Assembly (NCBI GenBank): GCA_039026555.1
Contig: JBCCMB010000049.1
Span: forward strand, 1-18,018
Length of the DNA stretch: 18,018 nucleotides
Source: JBCCMB01 sp039026555
Lineage (GTDB): Bacteria; Pseudomonadota; Alphaproteobacteria; Caulobacterales; Hyphomonadaceae
Direction: 5' to 3'
The notes beneath the pieces are model-generated. The model saw only the letters and a list, made by a program, of their open reading frames with translations, made no database searches and was not told where the DNA came from. Both the position numbers and the translations under genes were made by a program. This document shows positions 7,430 to 14,279 of the stretch, in pieces (the stretch's first letter is position 1; each line of letters starts with the position of its first letter).

Positions 7430-9133
7430 TTAATCGTTTTCGTCTTTGGTTTCGGCCAAAGCCGCGCCAAGGATGTCGCCCAAAGAGGCGCCGGAGTCCG
7501 CAGATCCGTATTGTTCCACGGCTTCTTTCTCCTCGCGAATCTCCAGGGCTTTTACCGAAAGAGAGACGCGGCGCGAGGCTTTGTCGAAATTCGTGACGAG
7601 CGCATCAACCTTGTCGCCGACCGCATAACGCTCAGGGCGTTGCTCGGAACGATCGCGGCTGAGATCGGATTTGCGGATGAAGGCCGTCATCTCTTGGCCG
7701 TCATCGCCGAAGGAGACTTCCAGGCCGCCGGTGGCCACTTCGGTGACCGTGCAGGTGACCACTTTGTTCTTCTTAACGTCCGCGCTTTCGATCGGGTCGC
7801 CGCCTAATTGCTTGATGCCAAGAGAAATGCGCTCTTTTTCAATGTCGACGTCCAGAACGCGGGCTTTGACGATATCGCCTTTATTGTAATCCTGAATGGC
7901 TTCTTCGCCGGGACGGTTCCAATCGATATCGTTGATGTGGACCATGCCGTCGAGGTCGGGGCCGAGGCCGATAAACATGCCGAACTCGGTAATGCCGCGG
8001 ACTTCGCCTTCGACTTCCGTGCCCGAGGGGTTCTCGGCGATGAAAGCTTCCCACGGATTGTCCATAACCTGTTTGAGGCCAAGGGAGATGCGGCGTTTTT
8101 CCGGATCCACGTCCAGCACCATCACATCGACCTCCTGAGAGGAGGAAATGATTTTGCCGGGGTGGAGGTTTTTCTTAGTCCAGCTCATTTCGGAGACGTG
8201 GATCAAGCCCTCGACGCCGTCTTCCAATTCGACGAACGCGCCGTAATCAGTGATGTTCGTGACGCGGCCGGAGAGTTTGGCGCCCAGCGGGTATTTCGCA
8301 ATAACGCCGTCCCACGGATCGGACATGAGTTGCTTCATGCCCAGCGAGATGCGCTGGGTGTCGGGATTGATCTTAACGATCTGAACTTCAACTTCCTGGC
8401 CGACTTCCACCACTTGGCTTGGGTGGGAAACGCGTTTCCAGGACATGTCGGTCACGTGCAGCAAGCCGTCAATGCCGCCCAGATCCACGAAGGCCCCGTA
8501 ATCTGTGATGTTCTTAACAACGCCGCGGCGGGTTTCGCCTTCCGCCATCGCACCGACGATCTCCGCGCGCTGTTCAGCGCGGCTTTCTTCCAAGACGGCG
8601 CGGCGCGACACGACGATGTTTCCGCGTGGACGGTCCATTTTGAGGATCGCGAAAGGCTGCTCCTGTCCCATAAGTGGGCCAACGTCGCGGATCGGTCGAA
8701 TATCGACCTGGCTGCCTGGAAGGAAGGCGTTCACGCCGCCCAAATCCACGGTGAAACCACCTTTTACGCGGCCGACAATGGCGCCTTTGATGGTTTCTTT
8801 GGCGGCGTACTGGCCTTCCAAACGGTTCCAGGCCTCTTCGCGGCGAGCTTTATCGCGCGATAGAACCGCGTCTCCGAGCGCGTTTTCGATGCGCTCAAGG
8901 TAGACTTCGACGATTTCGCCTATGGCGGGTTTTTTCTCGTCTTGGGAGAATTCGCGCATTGGGATGCGGCCTTCGGTTTTCAGGCCCACATCGACAACGA
9001 CGTGATCATTTTCAATGCTGGTGACCGATGCCGGGACGACGCGTCCCTCGATCATTTGGCTCGCGCCCACGCTCTCTTCAAACAAGCTTGCGAAATCGTC
9101 CGTGCTGGGGTTCAGCGTATCGACGTCAGACAT
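7430..9133 (-). CDS. rpsA: 30S ribosomal protein S1
   Basis: S1 recruits structured or weak-SD mRNAs to the 30S subunit. The 567-residue protein carries six S1/OB repeats at about residues 27-95, 113-180, 199-268, 284-355, 370-442 and 457-530. The clearest carry the pattern GVVKNITDYGAFVDLGGIDG, then HVTDMSW and later RISLGMKQL, repeated as RVTNITDYGAFVEL/HVSEMSW/RISLGLKQ and in a diverged form in repeat five. Repeats one and two are the diverged ribosome-binding pair. A short acidic tail (ETKDEND) ends the protein. The start ATG 9131-9133 has GGAG five bases upstream. The gene lies between cmk and ihfB, a very conserved order in proteobacteria, and ends at a strong terminator. Confidence 0.98.
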   Translation of the reverse strand: MSDVDTLNPSTDDFASLFEESVGASQMIEGRVVPASVTSIENDHVVVDVGLKTEGRIPMREFSQDEKKPAIGEIVEVYLERIENALGDAVLSRDKARREEAWNRLEGQYAAKETIKGAIVGRVKGGFTVDLGGVNAFLPGSQVDIRPIRDVGPLMGQEQPFAILKMDRPRGNIVVSRRAVLEESRAEQRAEIVGAMAEGETRRGVVKNITDYGAFVDLGGIDGLLHVTDMSWKRVSHPSQVVEVGQEVEVQIVKINPDTQRISLGMKQLMSDPWDGVIAKYPLGAKLSGRVTNITDYGAFVELEDGVEGLIHVSEMSWTKKNLHPGKIISSSQEVDVMVLDVDPEKRRISLGLKQVMDNPWEAFIAENPSGTEVEGEVRGITEFGMFIGLGPDLDGMVHINDIDWNRPGEEAIQDYNKGDIVKARVLDVDIEKERISLGIKQLGGDPIESADVKKNKVVTCTVTEVATGGLEVSFGDDGQEMTAFIRKSDLSRDRSEQRPERYAVGDKVDALVTNFDKASRRVSLSVKALEIREEKEAVEQYGSADSGASLGDILGAALAETKDEND

Positions 9134-9256
9134 TCAAACTCCAAAAATATCGTCATGTACTGGCCGGCCGGTTGCCCCGGCGGTCTCGCCGCACCATGCG
9201 GCGTTCTCAATTTCTCCACAGGAGAGTGGCGGTTCTCTTCTCTGGGGCCGCCCGAG
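9134..9256 (-). promoter_or_regulatory. rpsA leader with two GC-rich hairpins
   Basis: The 123-base gap between cmk and rpsA contains two adjacent inverted repeats: GCCGG (9167-9171)/CCGGC (9177-9181) and CGCCGC (9187-9192)/GCGGCG (9198-9203). Neither is followed by a T-run on the minus strand, so they do not look like a cmk terminator. An S1-binding autoregulatory leader is known in E. coli rpsA, and these stems could serve a similar role; that is inference. GGAG at the end of the leader is the ribosome site. Confidence 0.4.
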
Positions 9257-9904
9257 TCAAGGATTATCGGTGGTTTGCGAAGGCTTGAGCGCAGCTTGGA
9301 TGATCTCAATCGCGCGCGAAACCATGTCTTCAATGCTCAAATGCGTGGTGTCGAGCAGCACAGCGTCTTCCGCCGGCTTCATGGGGGCGACGTCGCGGCC
9401 CTTGTCGCGGGCGTCGCGCTCGCGCAATTGGCGAGCCATGTCTTCGGCGGAAATCGACGCGCCCATCTGTGTAAGCTCCGCCGCCCGTCTTTGCGCGCGC
9501 ACGTCCAGATCAGCGTCGATCCAAAGTTTGATATCGGCGTCGGGGCAAATCACCGTTCCGATATCGCGGCCGTCTAAAACGGCCCCGCTGGGTCGCCCCG
9601 CAAATTCGCGCTGTAAGTTAAGTAATGCCTCACGCACGGCGGGGAGGGCGGCGACTTTGGACGCCGCCTGTCCCACCGCAGCCGTGCGCAGGGTCGCTGG
9701 GTCAAACCTGTCCAGGTCCAGGTTTTGCGCAATTTGAGCGCAGGCGGCCTCGTTGGCGAGATTAACGCCCGCATTAATCGCCGCGGCCCCCGTCGCGCGA
9801 TAGAGCAATCCTGTATCCATGTGCGGCAGTCCGAATCGCGCGGCGACGCGCTTGGCCAACGTCCCCTTGCCGCTCGCCGTGGACCCGTCGATGGCGATGA
9901 TCAT
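9257..9904 (-). CDS. cmk: Cytidylate kinase
   Basis: Cmk phosphorylates CMP and dCMP to the diphosphates with ATP, recycling nucleotides from RNA turnover and lipid synthesis. The 215-residue product begins MIIAIDGSTASGKGTLAKR with the P-loop (Lys13), followed by the substrate-binding HMDTGLLYRA and DGRDIGTVICPDADIKLW. An R-rich lid segment (RQLRERDARDKGR) and the end LDTTHLSIEDMV complete the family pattern. ATG 9902-9904 overlaps the aroA stop as ATGA, and GGGAGG lies five bases upstream. A longer frame to 10027 lies within aroA and is not needed. Coupled aroA-cmk followed by rpsA is a common proteobacterial arrangement. Confidence 0.97.
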   Translation of the reverse strand: MIIAIDGSTASGKGTLAKRVAARFGLPHMDTGLLYRATGAAAINAGVNLANEAACAQIAQNLDLDRFDPATLRTAAVGQAASKVAALPAVREALLNLQREFAGRPSGAVLDGRDIGTVICPDADIKLWIDADLDVRAQRRAAELTQMGASISAEDMARQLRERDARDKGRDVAPMKPAEDAVLLDTTHLSIEDMVSRAIEIIQAALKPSQTTDNP

Positions 9905-11232
9905 ATCGGCCTCCCGTCTTCTCCACGAATGTCCGCGCCCAGCGCCCTCATATGGGAAAAGAAATCCGGATAACTTGTCGCGACCGAAGAGACGTCGTCC
10001 ACGGTGACTGGTTGTTGAGCCGCGCATCCCATGACAAGAGCCGACATTGCAATTCGGTGATCGTGGCGCGCCTCCACCACGCCGCCGCCCGGTACGCCGT
10101 CTCGGCCCTTGCCGGTCACGACAAAACCGTCGGGACGTTCTTCCGCCTCAACACCATTGGCTTTGAGCATCGCCACGGTGGAGGCCGCTCGATCGCTCTC
10201 CTTGACTCTCAATTCTTCGGCGCCGGCGACTGTGCTCACGCCCGTCGCGAAGGCGGCGGCGACGCCGAATATGGGAAACTCGTCAATCATGCACGGCGCC
10301 AAATCCGGCGGCGGGTCGAACGCGTTCAGGTGAGAGGGCGCGGCGTGGATGCGCCCAATCTTTTCGCCACACGCCGCGCCTGAAGGGACCACATCCAATT
10401 GCGCACCCATGGCTTGGGCGACCGAGACGAGCCCATCCCGCAACGGATTGACCATCGTCTCGCGCACTTCGATTTCGCCTTTCTCGGCGAGCAGTCCCGC
10501 CATCCACAAAAATGCCGCGGAGGAGGGGTCTCCGGGAATATCTACGGAGGTCGCCGCAAGCTCTTGTCCGCCGCGGAGGGAGATCCGTGCGCCTTCGCCA
10601 TCGAGCGCCACATTGATGTCGACCGCGAACGCCCGCAGCATGTTTTCGGTGTGGTCGCGCGTGCGTCTCGCCTCGCGAACGATTGTTTCGCCTGCTGCGC
10701 CGAGGCCAGCGAGCAACACCGCGGACTTCACCTGTGCGGAGGCGTGGGGCGGCGCATAATCGATCGCTTTGAGAGCGCCGCCTCGCAGCGTCAGCGGAAG
10801 CTTTCCGTCCTGGCTGTCGGCCTGCGCGCCCATTAGGAGCAACGGCTCCAAGATCCGTCCCATAGGCCGGCTGCGCAGACTGGCGTCGCCATCGAACGCT
10901 GCGGAGACGCCCTGGCCGGCGATCAACCCCATCATGAGGCGAGAGCCCGTTCCTGCGTTTCCAAAATCCAACGTCTCCGCAGGAGTGGAGAGCCTGCTCG
11001 GGCCGACGCCCTTGATGCGCCAGCGCCGCAACGCGATACGCGTCGCCTTTGCGCCCAAGGCGTTTGCCGCTTTCGCGGTGTTCAATACGTCTTCCGCTTC
11101 CAGCAAACCTTCAATCTCGGTCACGCCGTTGGCGATTGCGCCCAGCATGATGGCCCTGTGTGAGCAGGATTTATCGCCCGGCGCGCGCAGGGCGCCGTTG
11201 AGCCGGCTGACAGGGTAGGCGGTTGCGCGCAT
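9901..11232 (-). CDS. aroA: 3-phosphoshikimate 1-carboxyvinyltransferase (EPSP synthase)
   Basis: EPSP synthase joins PEP to shikimate-3-phosphate in the chorismate pathway, upstream of tryptophan. The 443-residue product from ATG 11230-11232 has APGDKSCSHRA (Lys21, Arg26), LDFGNAGTGSRL, the DASLRSRPMGRILEPL segment, SAQVKSAVLLAGL, IDEFPIFGVAAAF with the catalytic Asp, and EELRVKESDR. Overall it resembles class II enzymes such as Agrobacterium CP4 (GLLEAEDVLNT compared with GLLEGEDVINT). At the residue equal to CP4 Ala100 it has Gly94, as class I enzymes do. The frame continues 68 codons upstream, but that part is not family-like and would overlap the divergent promoter region. GGAG lies about ten bases before the chosen ATG. 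Confidence 0.95.
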   Translation of the reverse strand: MRATAYPVSRLNGALRAPGDKSCSHRAIMLGAIANGVTEIEGLLEAEDVLNTAKAANALGAKATRIALRRWRIKGVGPSRLSTPAETLDFGNAGTGSRLMMGLIAGQGVSAAFDGDASLRSRPMGRILEPLLLMGAQADSQDGKLPLTLRGGALKAIDYAPPHASAQVKSAVLLAGLGAAGETIVREARRTRDHTENMLRAFAVDINVALDGEGARISLRGGQELAATSVDIPGDPSSAAFLWMAGLLAEKGEIEVRETMVNPLRDGLVSVAQAMGAQLDVVPSGAACGEKIGRIHAAPSHLNAFDPPPDLAPCMIDEFPIFGVAAAFATGVSTVAGAEELRVKESDRAASTVAMLKANGVEAEERPDGFVVTGKGRDGVPGGGVVEARHDHRIAMSALVMGCAAQQPVTVDDVSSVATSYPDFFSHMRALGADIRGEDGRPI

Positions 11233-11366
11233 AAGCGGCGAACTCCGGTCTGGTTGCGCCCGTGACGCGCAATTAAACTGCGTCCTTGTGGTGCAGTTGC
11301 GAAACAGCGCTTTACAGCCGCGCGCGAACATGGCAAGCGGCGGCCCGAAAGTTAATGGGGTAGAAC
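11233..11366. promoter_or_regulatory. Divergent promoter region, aroA / FYDLN protein
   Basis: These 134 bases separate the minus-strand aroA start from the plus-strand GTG of the FYDLN gene, so promoters for both must lie here or upstream within the genes. I could not assign -35/-10 elements with confidence. Confidence 0.5.
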
Positions 11367-11855
11367 GTGGCGAAACCCGAACTCGGCGATAAGCAATTGT
11401 GCCCAACCTGCGGCGCAAAATTCTACGATCTGACAAAACGCCCTGCGGTTTGTCCTAAATGCGATGCAGTTTTCGATCCGGACGAAGCGCCGATGCGCGA
11501 GAAACGTGCGAAGGCCAAGGAAAAAGAGATTCCTGAAAACGAAGAGGCCGCCGACGAGGACGAAGACGAGGTCGTCGACGCCGAAGAGGAAGATCTTGAG
11601 GAAGAAGACGATGTGCCTGCGGTTGAGCTGGACGGCGACGATGCGGCGGTGATGGCGTCGGACGAGTCTGAAGACGACGACGATGTGGTGGCGGCGAAAC
11701 CGAGTTTCTCCGAACCCAGCGTAGACGACGAAGTCGATGATGAAGACAGCGGCATGTCTATCGTAGATGAAGACGATGATGATCTGCCCGAGGTCGACGA
11801 TATCGATGATGTCGACGATGGCGATCCCCTCGCGGACGACGCCGAAACGCCCTAG
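11367..11855 (+). CDS. TIGR02300 / FYDLN_acid family protein
   Basis: This is a 162-residue protein of the alphaproteobacterial FYDLN_acid family, whose function is unknown. The N-terminus MAKPELGDKQLCPTCGAKFY has a zinc-ribbon-like pair, Cys12-x2-Cys15 and Cys29-x2-Cys32, around the signature FYDLTKRP (19-26; FYDLNKxP in most members). A short basic linker (about 44-53) follows, and then a roughly 110-residue low-complexity tail of Asp, Glu, Val and Ala. The start is GTG at 11367, chosen because MAKPELG is the conserved family N-terminus and no ATG is available. It lies divergent from aroA and upstream of tRNA-Ala, a setting seen in other alphaproteobacteria. Confidence 0.92.
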   Translation: MAKPELGDKQLCPTCGAKFYDLTKRPAVCPKCDAVFDPDEAPMREKRAKAKEKEIPENEEAADEDEDEVVDAEEEDLEEEDDVPAVELDGDDAAVMASDESEDDDDVVAAKPSFSEPSVDDEVDDEDSGMSIVDEDDDDLPEVDDIDDVDDGDPLADDAETP

Positions 11856-11881
11856 GGTCGCATCGACTGAGATAACCCGAC

Positions 11882-11905
11882 ATCAAGCGCTTATAAGCGC
11901 TTGAT
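11882..11905. repeat. Perfect 24-base palindrome before tRNA-Ala
   Basis: ATCAAGCGCTTA is followed directly by its exact reverse complement TAAGCGCTTGAT. It starts 27 bases after the FYDLN stop and ends 45 bases before the tRNA. In RNA it would give a 10-bp stem with a UAUA loop, but no T-run follows on the plus strand. It could be a terminator of weak type, an operator for the tRNA promoter, or a processing signal. Confidence 0.7.
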
Positions 11906-11950
11906 CTTGCAGGATGCGAGGTGTACCTACGCCTCCTCTTTGCGAGACAA

Positions 11951-12026
<76 letters not shown>

Positions 12027-12051
12027 ATCGGAAACGGTCAGACGCAGTCTG

Positions 12052-12076
12052 AAAAATCGATTGAGGATCGATTTTT
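12052..12076. terminator. Bidirectional hairpin terminator between tRNA-Ala and the ArsR-type gene
   Basis: AAAAATCGAT (12052-12061) and ATCGATTTTT (12067-12076) form a 10-bp stem with a 5-base loop. The stem itself ends in five T on the plus strand and, by symmetry, five T on the minus strand, so it can serve both the tRNA and the converging ArsR-type gene. A smaller stem CAGAC/GTCTG (12039-12051) lies just before it. Confidence 0.75.
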
Positions 12077-12131
12077 GGCGGATAATCGCCCCGGTGAGAG
12101 CGCTCTACCTACACGCGCTCAATTATGTGGA

Positions 12132-12443
12132 CTAATCGCCCTGCACTTTGACGCGTTTCGCGCCTTCGATTTTTAGAACTCGGCCTTCCGGGCAGAAATC
12201 GGCTAGGAAGTCGCTCAGCGATCCAAGCAGATGCTGTTCGTTGAGCGTGTAGAGCACATTCAGCCCCTTTTTCTCTCGCACAACCAATCCGGCATTTTCC
12301 AAAATGCTGAGATGTTTCGAGATGGCGGGCTTGCTCATCTCGAATTGGTCGGCGATCTCGCCGGCGGTTAAGGTCGCGTCCGACAGATAGGCGAGGATAC
12401 GCCGCCGATTTCGGGACGAGAGCGCTTGAAAGACAACACTCAT
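12132..12443 (-). CDS. ArsR/SdpR-type winged-helix repressor
   Basis: This 103-residue cytosolic protein is a single winged-helix domain. MSVVFQALSSRNRRRILAYL is the typical first helix pair, TAGEIADQFEMSKPAISKHL the helix-turn-helix with recognition helix, and LVVREKKGLNVLYTLNE the beta-wing. It has only one Cys (in DFCPEG) and no ELCVCDL-type metal site, so it is closer to the non-metal SdpR-like branch than to arsenic sensors. It diverges from the glutathione transferase gene over a 66-base AT-rich gap with tandem repeats, which suggests that it represses that gene and itself. The inducer is unknown. No strong ribosome site precedes ATG 12441-12443. Confidence 0.9.
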   Translation of the reverse strand: MSVVFQALSSRNRRRILAYLSDATLTAGEIADQFEMSKPAISKHLSILENAGLVVREKKGLNVLYTLNEQHLLGSLSDFLADFCPEGRVLKIEGAKRVKVQGD

Positions 12444-12456
12444 GTGAATAGCTTCG

Positions 12457-12483
12457 CTAATTAACTAATTAACTAATAAGTTA
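12457..12483. promoter_or_regulatory. AT-rich tandem-repeat operator candidate
   Basis: CTAATTAA occurs twice in tandem (12457-12472), followed by the near-copy CTAATAAG (12473-12480). The end also reads as a short inverted repeat TAACT/AGTTA around AATA (12470-12483). It sits between the divergent ArsR-type and GST starts in otherwise GC-rich DNA, where both the operator and the overlapping promoters are expected. Confidence 0.55.
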
Positions 12484-12509
12484 TCGCTTCGGCGCAAGGG
12501 AGACAAATC

Positions 12510-13268
12510 ATGATTAAGATAATTGGGTGTCCTGCTCCTAATCCAAGAAAAATCAGCATATTCATGGAAGAAGCGGGCGAGCCATATGAGTATGACTCCA
12601 AAGACGTGTTTGCGAATGACCAGAAGAAGCCGGATTATCTGAAAATCAATCCCAATGGTCGCTTCCCCGCAATCATAGACGACGATCCGATCGGCGGCGG
12701 CGAGCCGATGACAATATGGGAGAGCGGCGCGATCCTGACTTATCTGGCCGAAAAATACGGCAAATTCCTGCCCACGGATCCGCGCAGCCGCTACGACACC
12801 TTCCAATGGCTTTACTGGCAGGTCAGCCATGCGCCCTATTGGGGCAATGCGCACCTTTATCGCGTTTACATCCCGGGTCCGCGCGAGTTCGAGATCCAAC
12901 GCTTTACGAATGAGTCGGCGCGGCTCTATCGATTGCTGGATCAACAATTTTCGGCTCATGAGTGGGTCGCCGCCGATCAATACACGATCGCCGACATGGC
13001 TCTCTTTCCCTGGATCGAATATCACGAGATGCATGGCCAGGATTTGGAGGATTTTCCAAATGTGAAGGCCTGGTTCGAACGCATGCATGCACGGCCGGGC
13101 GTCGCAGCCGGCCGAATGGTTCCGGCGGGGGTTTATGAATATACTTATCAAAGCCCTGAAATGGACGCGGTGGCGAAACTGATCGAGGATCGCTTCAAAG
13201 ACCCCGCTTACGCGCTGAAGGCGGAGCCAGTTCAGGAGGTGGATCTAAGCTTATCGACCGATATTTAA
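12510..13268 (+). CDS. Glutathione S-transferase family protein (YfcG/Ure2p-like)
   Basis: This 252-residue cytosolic protein has a thioredoxin-fold N-terminal domain (about 1-85) and an all-helical C-terminal domain (about 95-210). Motifs are CPAPNPRKISIFMEE at the active-site end of strand one, NPNGRFPAIIDD with the cis-Pro, ESGAILTYLAEKYG with the glutathione-binding Glu-Ser pair, and the ADQYTIADMALFPW helix cap. The pattern, including LQWL-like FQWLYWQV, is closest to E. coli YfcG, a disulfide-bond reductase of the Nu class. A tail of about 35 residues extends past the usual end. AGGGAG precedes ATG 12510. The divergent ArsR-type gene probably controls it, and the two NTF2-like genes follow on the same strand. 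Confidence 0.93.
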   Translation: MIKIIGCPAPNPRKISIFMEEAGEPYEYDSKDVFANDQKKPDYLKINPNGRFPAIIDDDPIGGGEPMTIWESGAILTYLAEKYGKFLPTDPRSRYDTFQWLYWQVSHAPYWGNAHLYRVYIPGPREFEIQRFTNESARLYRLLDQQFSAHEWVAADQYTIADMALFPWIEYHEMHGQDLEDFPNVKAWFERMHARPGVAAGRMVPAGVYEYTYQSPEMDAVAKLIEDRFKDPAYALKAEPVQEVDLSLSTDI

Positions 13269-13273
13269 ACGTC

Positions 13274-13313
13274 TGACCGCCGCTTGACGCCCATTCGTCG
13301 AGAGCGGCGGTCA
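13274..13313 (+). repeat. 11-bp inverted repeat after the GST gene
   Basis: TGACCGCCGCT (13274-13284) and AGCGGCGGTCA (13303-13313) are perfect inverted copies. An inner stem GACG/CGTC (13286-13289, 13296-13299) extends the hairpin. It starts five bases after the GST stop. No T-run follows, so it may reduce readthrough into the NTF2-like genes or mark an mRNA processing point rather than fully terminate. Confidence 0.5.
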
Positions 13314-13356
13314 TGTTGAACACCAGAGTCACAAAAACAGCGATAGGGGAGGTGAG

Positions 13357-13815
13357 ATGGACGCTCATTCAGAAATTATGCGGTTGTTGAACCGCTATTG
13401 CTACGCCATCGACACTGGCGATTTTGACGATTTCGTCGAATTATTTGCCAAAGCGTCTTGGACGACGACCGACGCGCCGGCGGTGTTTACCGGTCGTGAC
13501 GAGATCGCCAAAGAAGTCGTTGGGCGCATAAAGCTCTACGAAGACGGCACGCCGAAAACCAAGCACATCATGTCCAACATCCAACTCGACATTGACGAGG
13601 CCGCCGGCACGGCCAAGGGACAGCGCTATGTGACGGTGATCCAAGCGACCGACGCTCTCCCGCTCCAGCCAATCTTTGCTGGCCATTACTATGATGAATT
13701 TGTCCGCGAGGACGGCAAGTGGCGGTTTGTCAGCACAAACATGGATTATGTCCTGGCGGGCGATCTGAGCCATCATGTGGAGATTCATGAAATCAAGGAG
13801 GAGCATGGTGTCTAA
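13357..13815 (+). CDS. SnoaL/NTF2-like protein (first of a tandem pair)
   Basis: This 152-residue cytosolic protein has the cone-shaped NTF2/SnoaL fold pattern. RYCYAIDTGDFDDFVELF forms the N-terminal helices, typical of SnoaL-like families. FTGRDEIAKEVVGRI follows, then KHIMSNIQLDID, and the C-terminal strands GHYYDEFVREDGKWRF. The fold serves ring hydroxylating dioxygenase small subunits, ketosteroid isomerases and polyketide cyclases; no specific substrate can be assigned. GGGGAGG precedes ATG 13357. Its last 11 bases overlap the next NTF2-like gene, so the two are coupled and may assemble together. Confidence 0.85.
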   Translation: MDAHSEIMRLLNRYCYAIDTGDFDDFVELFAKASWTTTDAPAVFTGRDEIAKEVVGRIKLYEDGTPKTKHIMSNIQLDIDEAAGTAKGQRYVTVIQATDALPLQPIFAGHYYDEFVREDGKWRFVSTNMDYVLAGDLSHHVEIHEIKEEHGV

Positions 13816-14245
13816 GCAAACCGAAATAGTCGCCACTTATTTTGAAAAATCAGACGCTCAAGACCCCAGCCTCGCTGAGCTGTTCACCGATGATTTGGAG
13901 CTCTATTTCCCAAAATTCGGCGTCGGCAAAGGCAAAATGGCCTTCATGGAATTAGGCGGTGGGTTTGTGAAGGCTGTCGCCAGCATTGCGCATCGGCGAG
14001 ACGAGTTTCTCGTCATCGAGCAGGGTGACCACGTCGTTGTCGAGGGCACGACGTTCGGAAAGGGCCAAAACGGCAAAGAATGGAGCGGCGGTGAAACATC
14101 CGGCGGGCGCTTCTGCAGCGTCTTCCATTTCCGTGAGACCGCGGACGGCCCCAAAATCTGCCGTATGCATATCTATTTGGACCCCGACTACACGGGCGAT
14201 AACACCAGCGGTTTCCTGTGGGGCGAGGACCGGCCAAGCTGGTGA
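13805..14245 (+). CDS. SnoaL/NTF2-like protein (second of a tandem pair)
   Basis: This is a 146-residue protein starting MVSKQTEIVATYFEKSDAQD. It also fits the NTF2-like fold: an N-terminal helix with ELFTDDLELYFPKFG, then a GKGKMAFMELGGGF helix, HRRDEFLVIEQGDHVVVEGT strands and the C-terminal GGRFCSVFHFRETADGPKI. It is not a close copy of the preceding protein. AAGGAGG lies just before ATG 13805, inside the end of the upstream gene, which it overlaps by 11 bases. An earlier in-frame start at 13775 is unlikely given this ribosome site. Function unknown; an isomerase or cyclase-like small-molecule enzyme is possible. It converges with the response-regulator gene that ends at 14280. Confidence 0.83.
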   Translation: MVSKQTEIVATYFEKSDAQDPSLAELFTDDLELYFPKFGVGKGKMAFMELGGGFVKAVASIAHRRDEFLVIEQGDHVVVEGTTFGKGQNGKEWSGGETSGGRFCSVFHFRETADGPKICRMHIYLDPDYTGDNTSGFLWGEDRPSW

Positions 14246-14248
14246 CGG

Positions 14249-14278
14249 TTTCGCAGCTTGTGAGCTTTGCTGACGAAA
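14249..14278. terminator. Hairpin between converging genes
   Basis: TTTCGCAGC (14249-14257) pairs with GCTGACGAAA (14269-14278) with one bulged A and an 11-base loop. It fills the 34-base gap between the second NTF2-like gene and the converging response regulator. There is no T-run on either side, so its strength as a terminator is doubtful. Confidence 0.4.
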
Positions 14279-14279
14279 G

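Noticed and set aside
7808..8863. Plus-strand open frame of 351 codons
   Set aside because: It lies wholly antisense to rpsA, has no ribosome site or recognisable domain, and arises from the codon bias of the S1 repeats.
12132..12443. Arsenic or metal sensor
   Set aside because: The fold is ArsR-type but the Cys metal motif is absent and no arsenic or metal-efflux genes are nearby.
12465..13151. Minus-strand open frame of 228 codons
   Set aside because: It is antisense to the clearly recognised GST gene and its translation shows no family motif.
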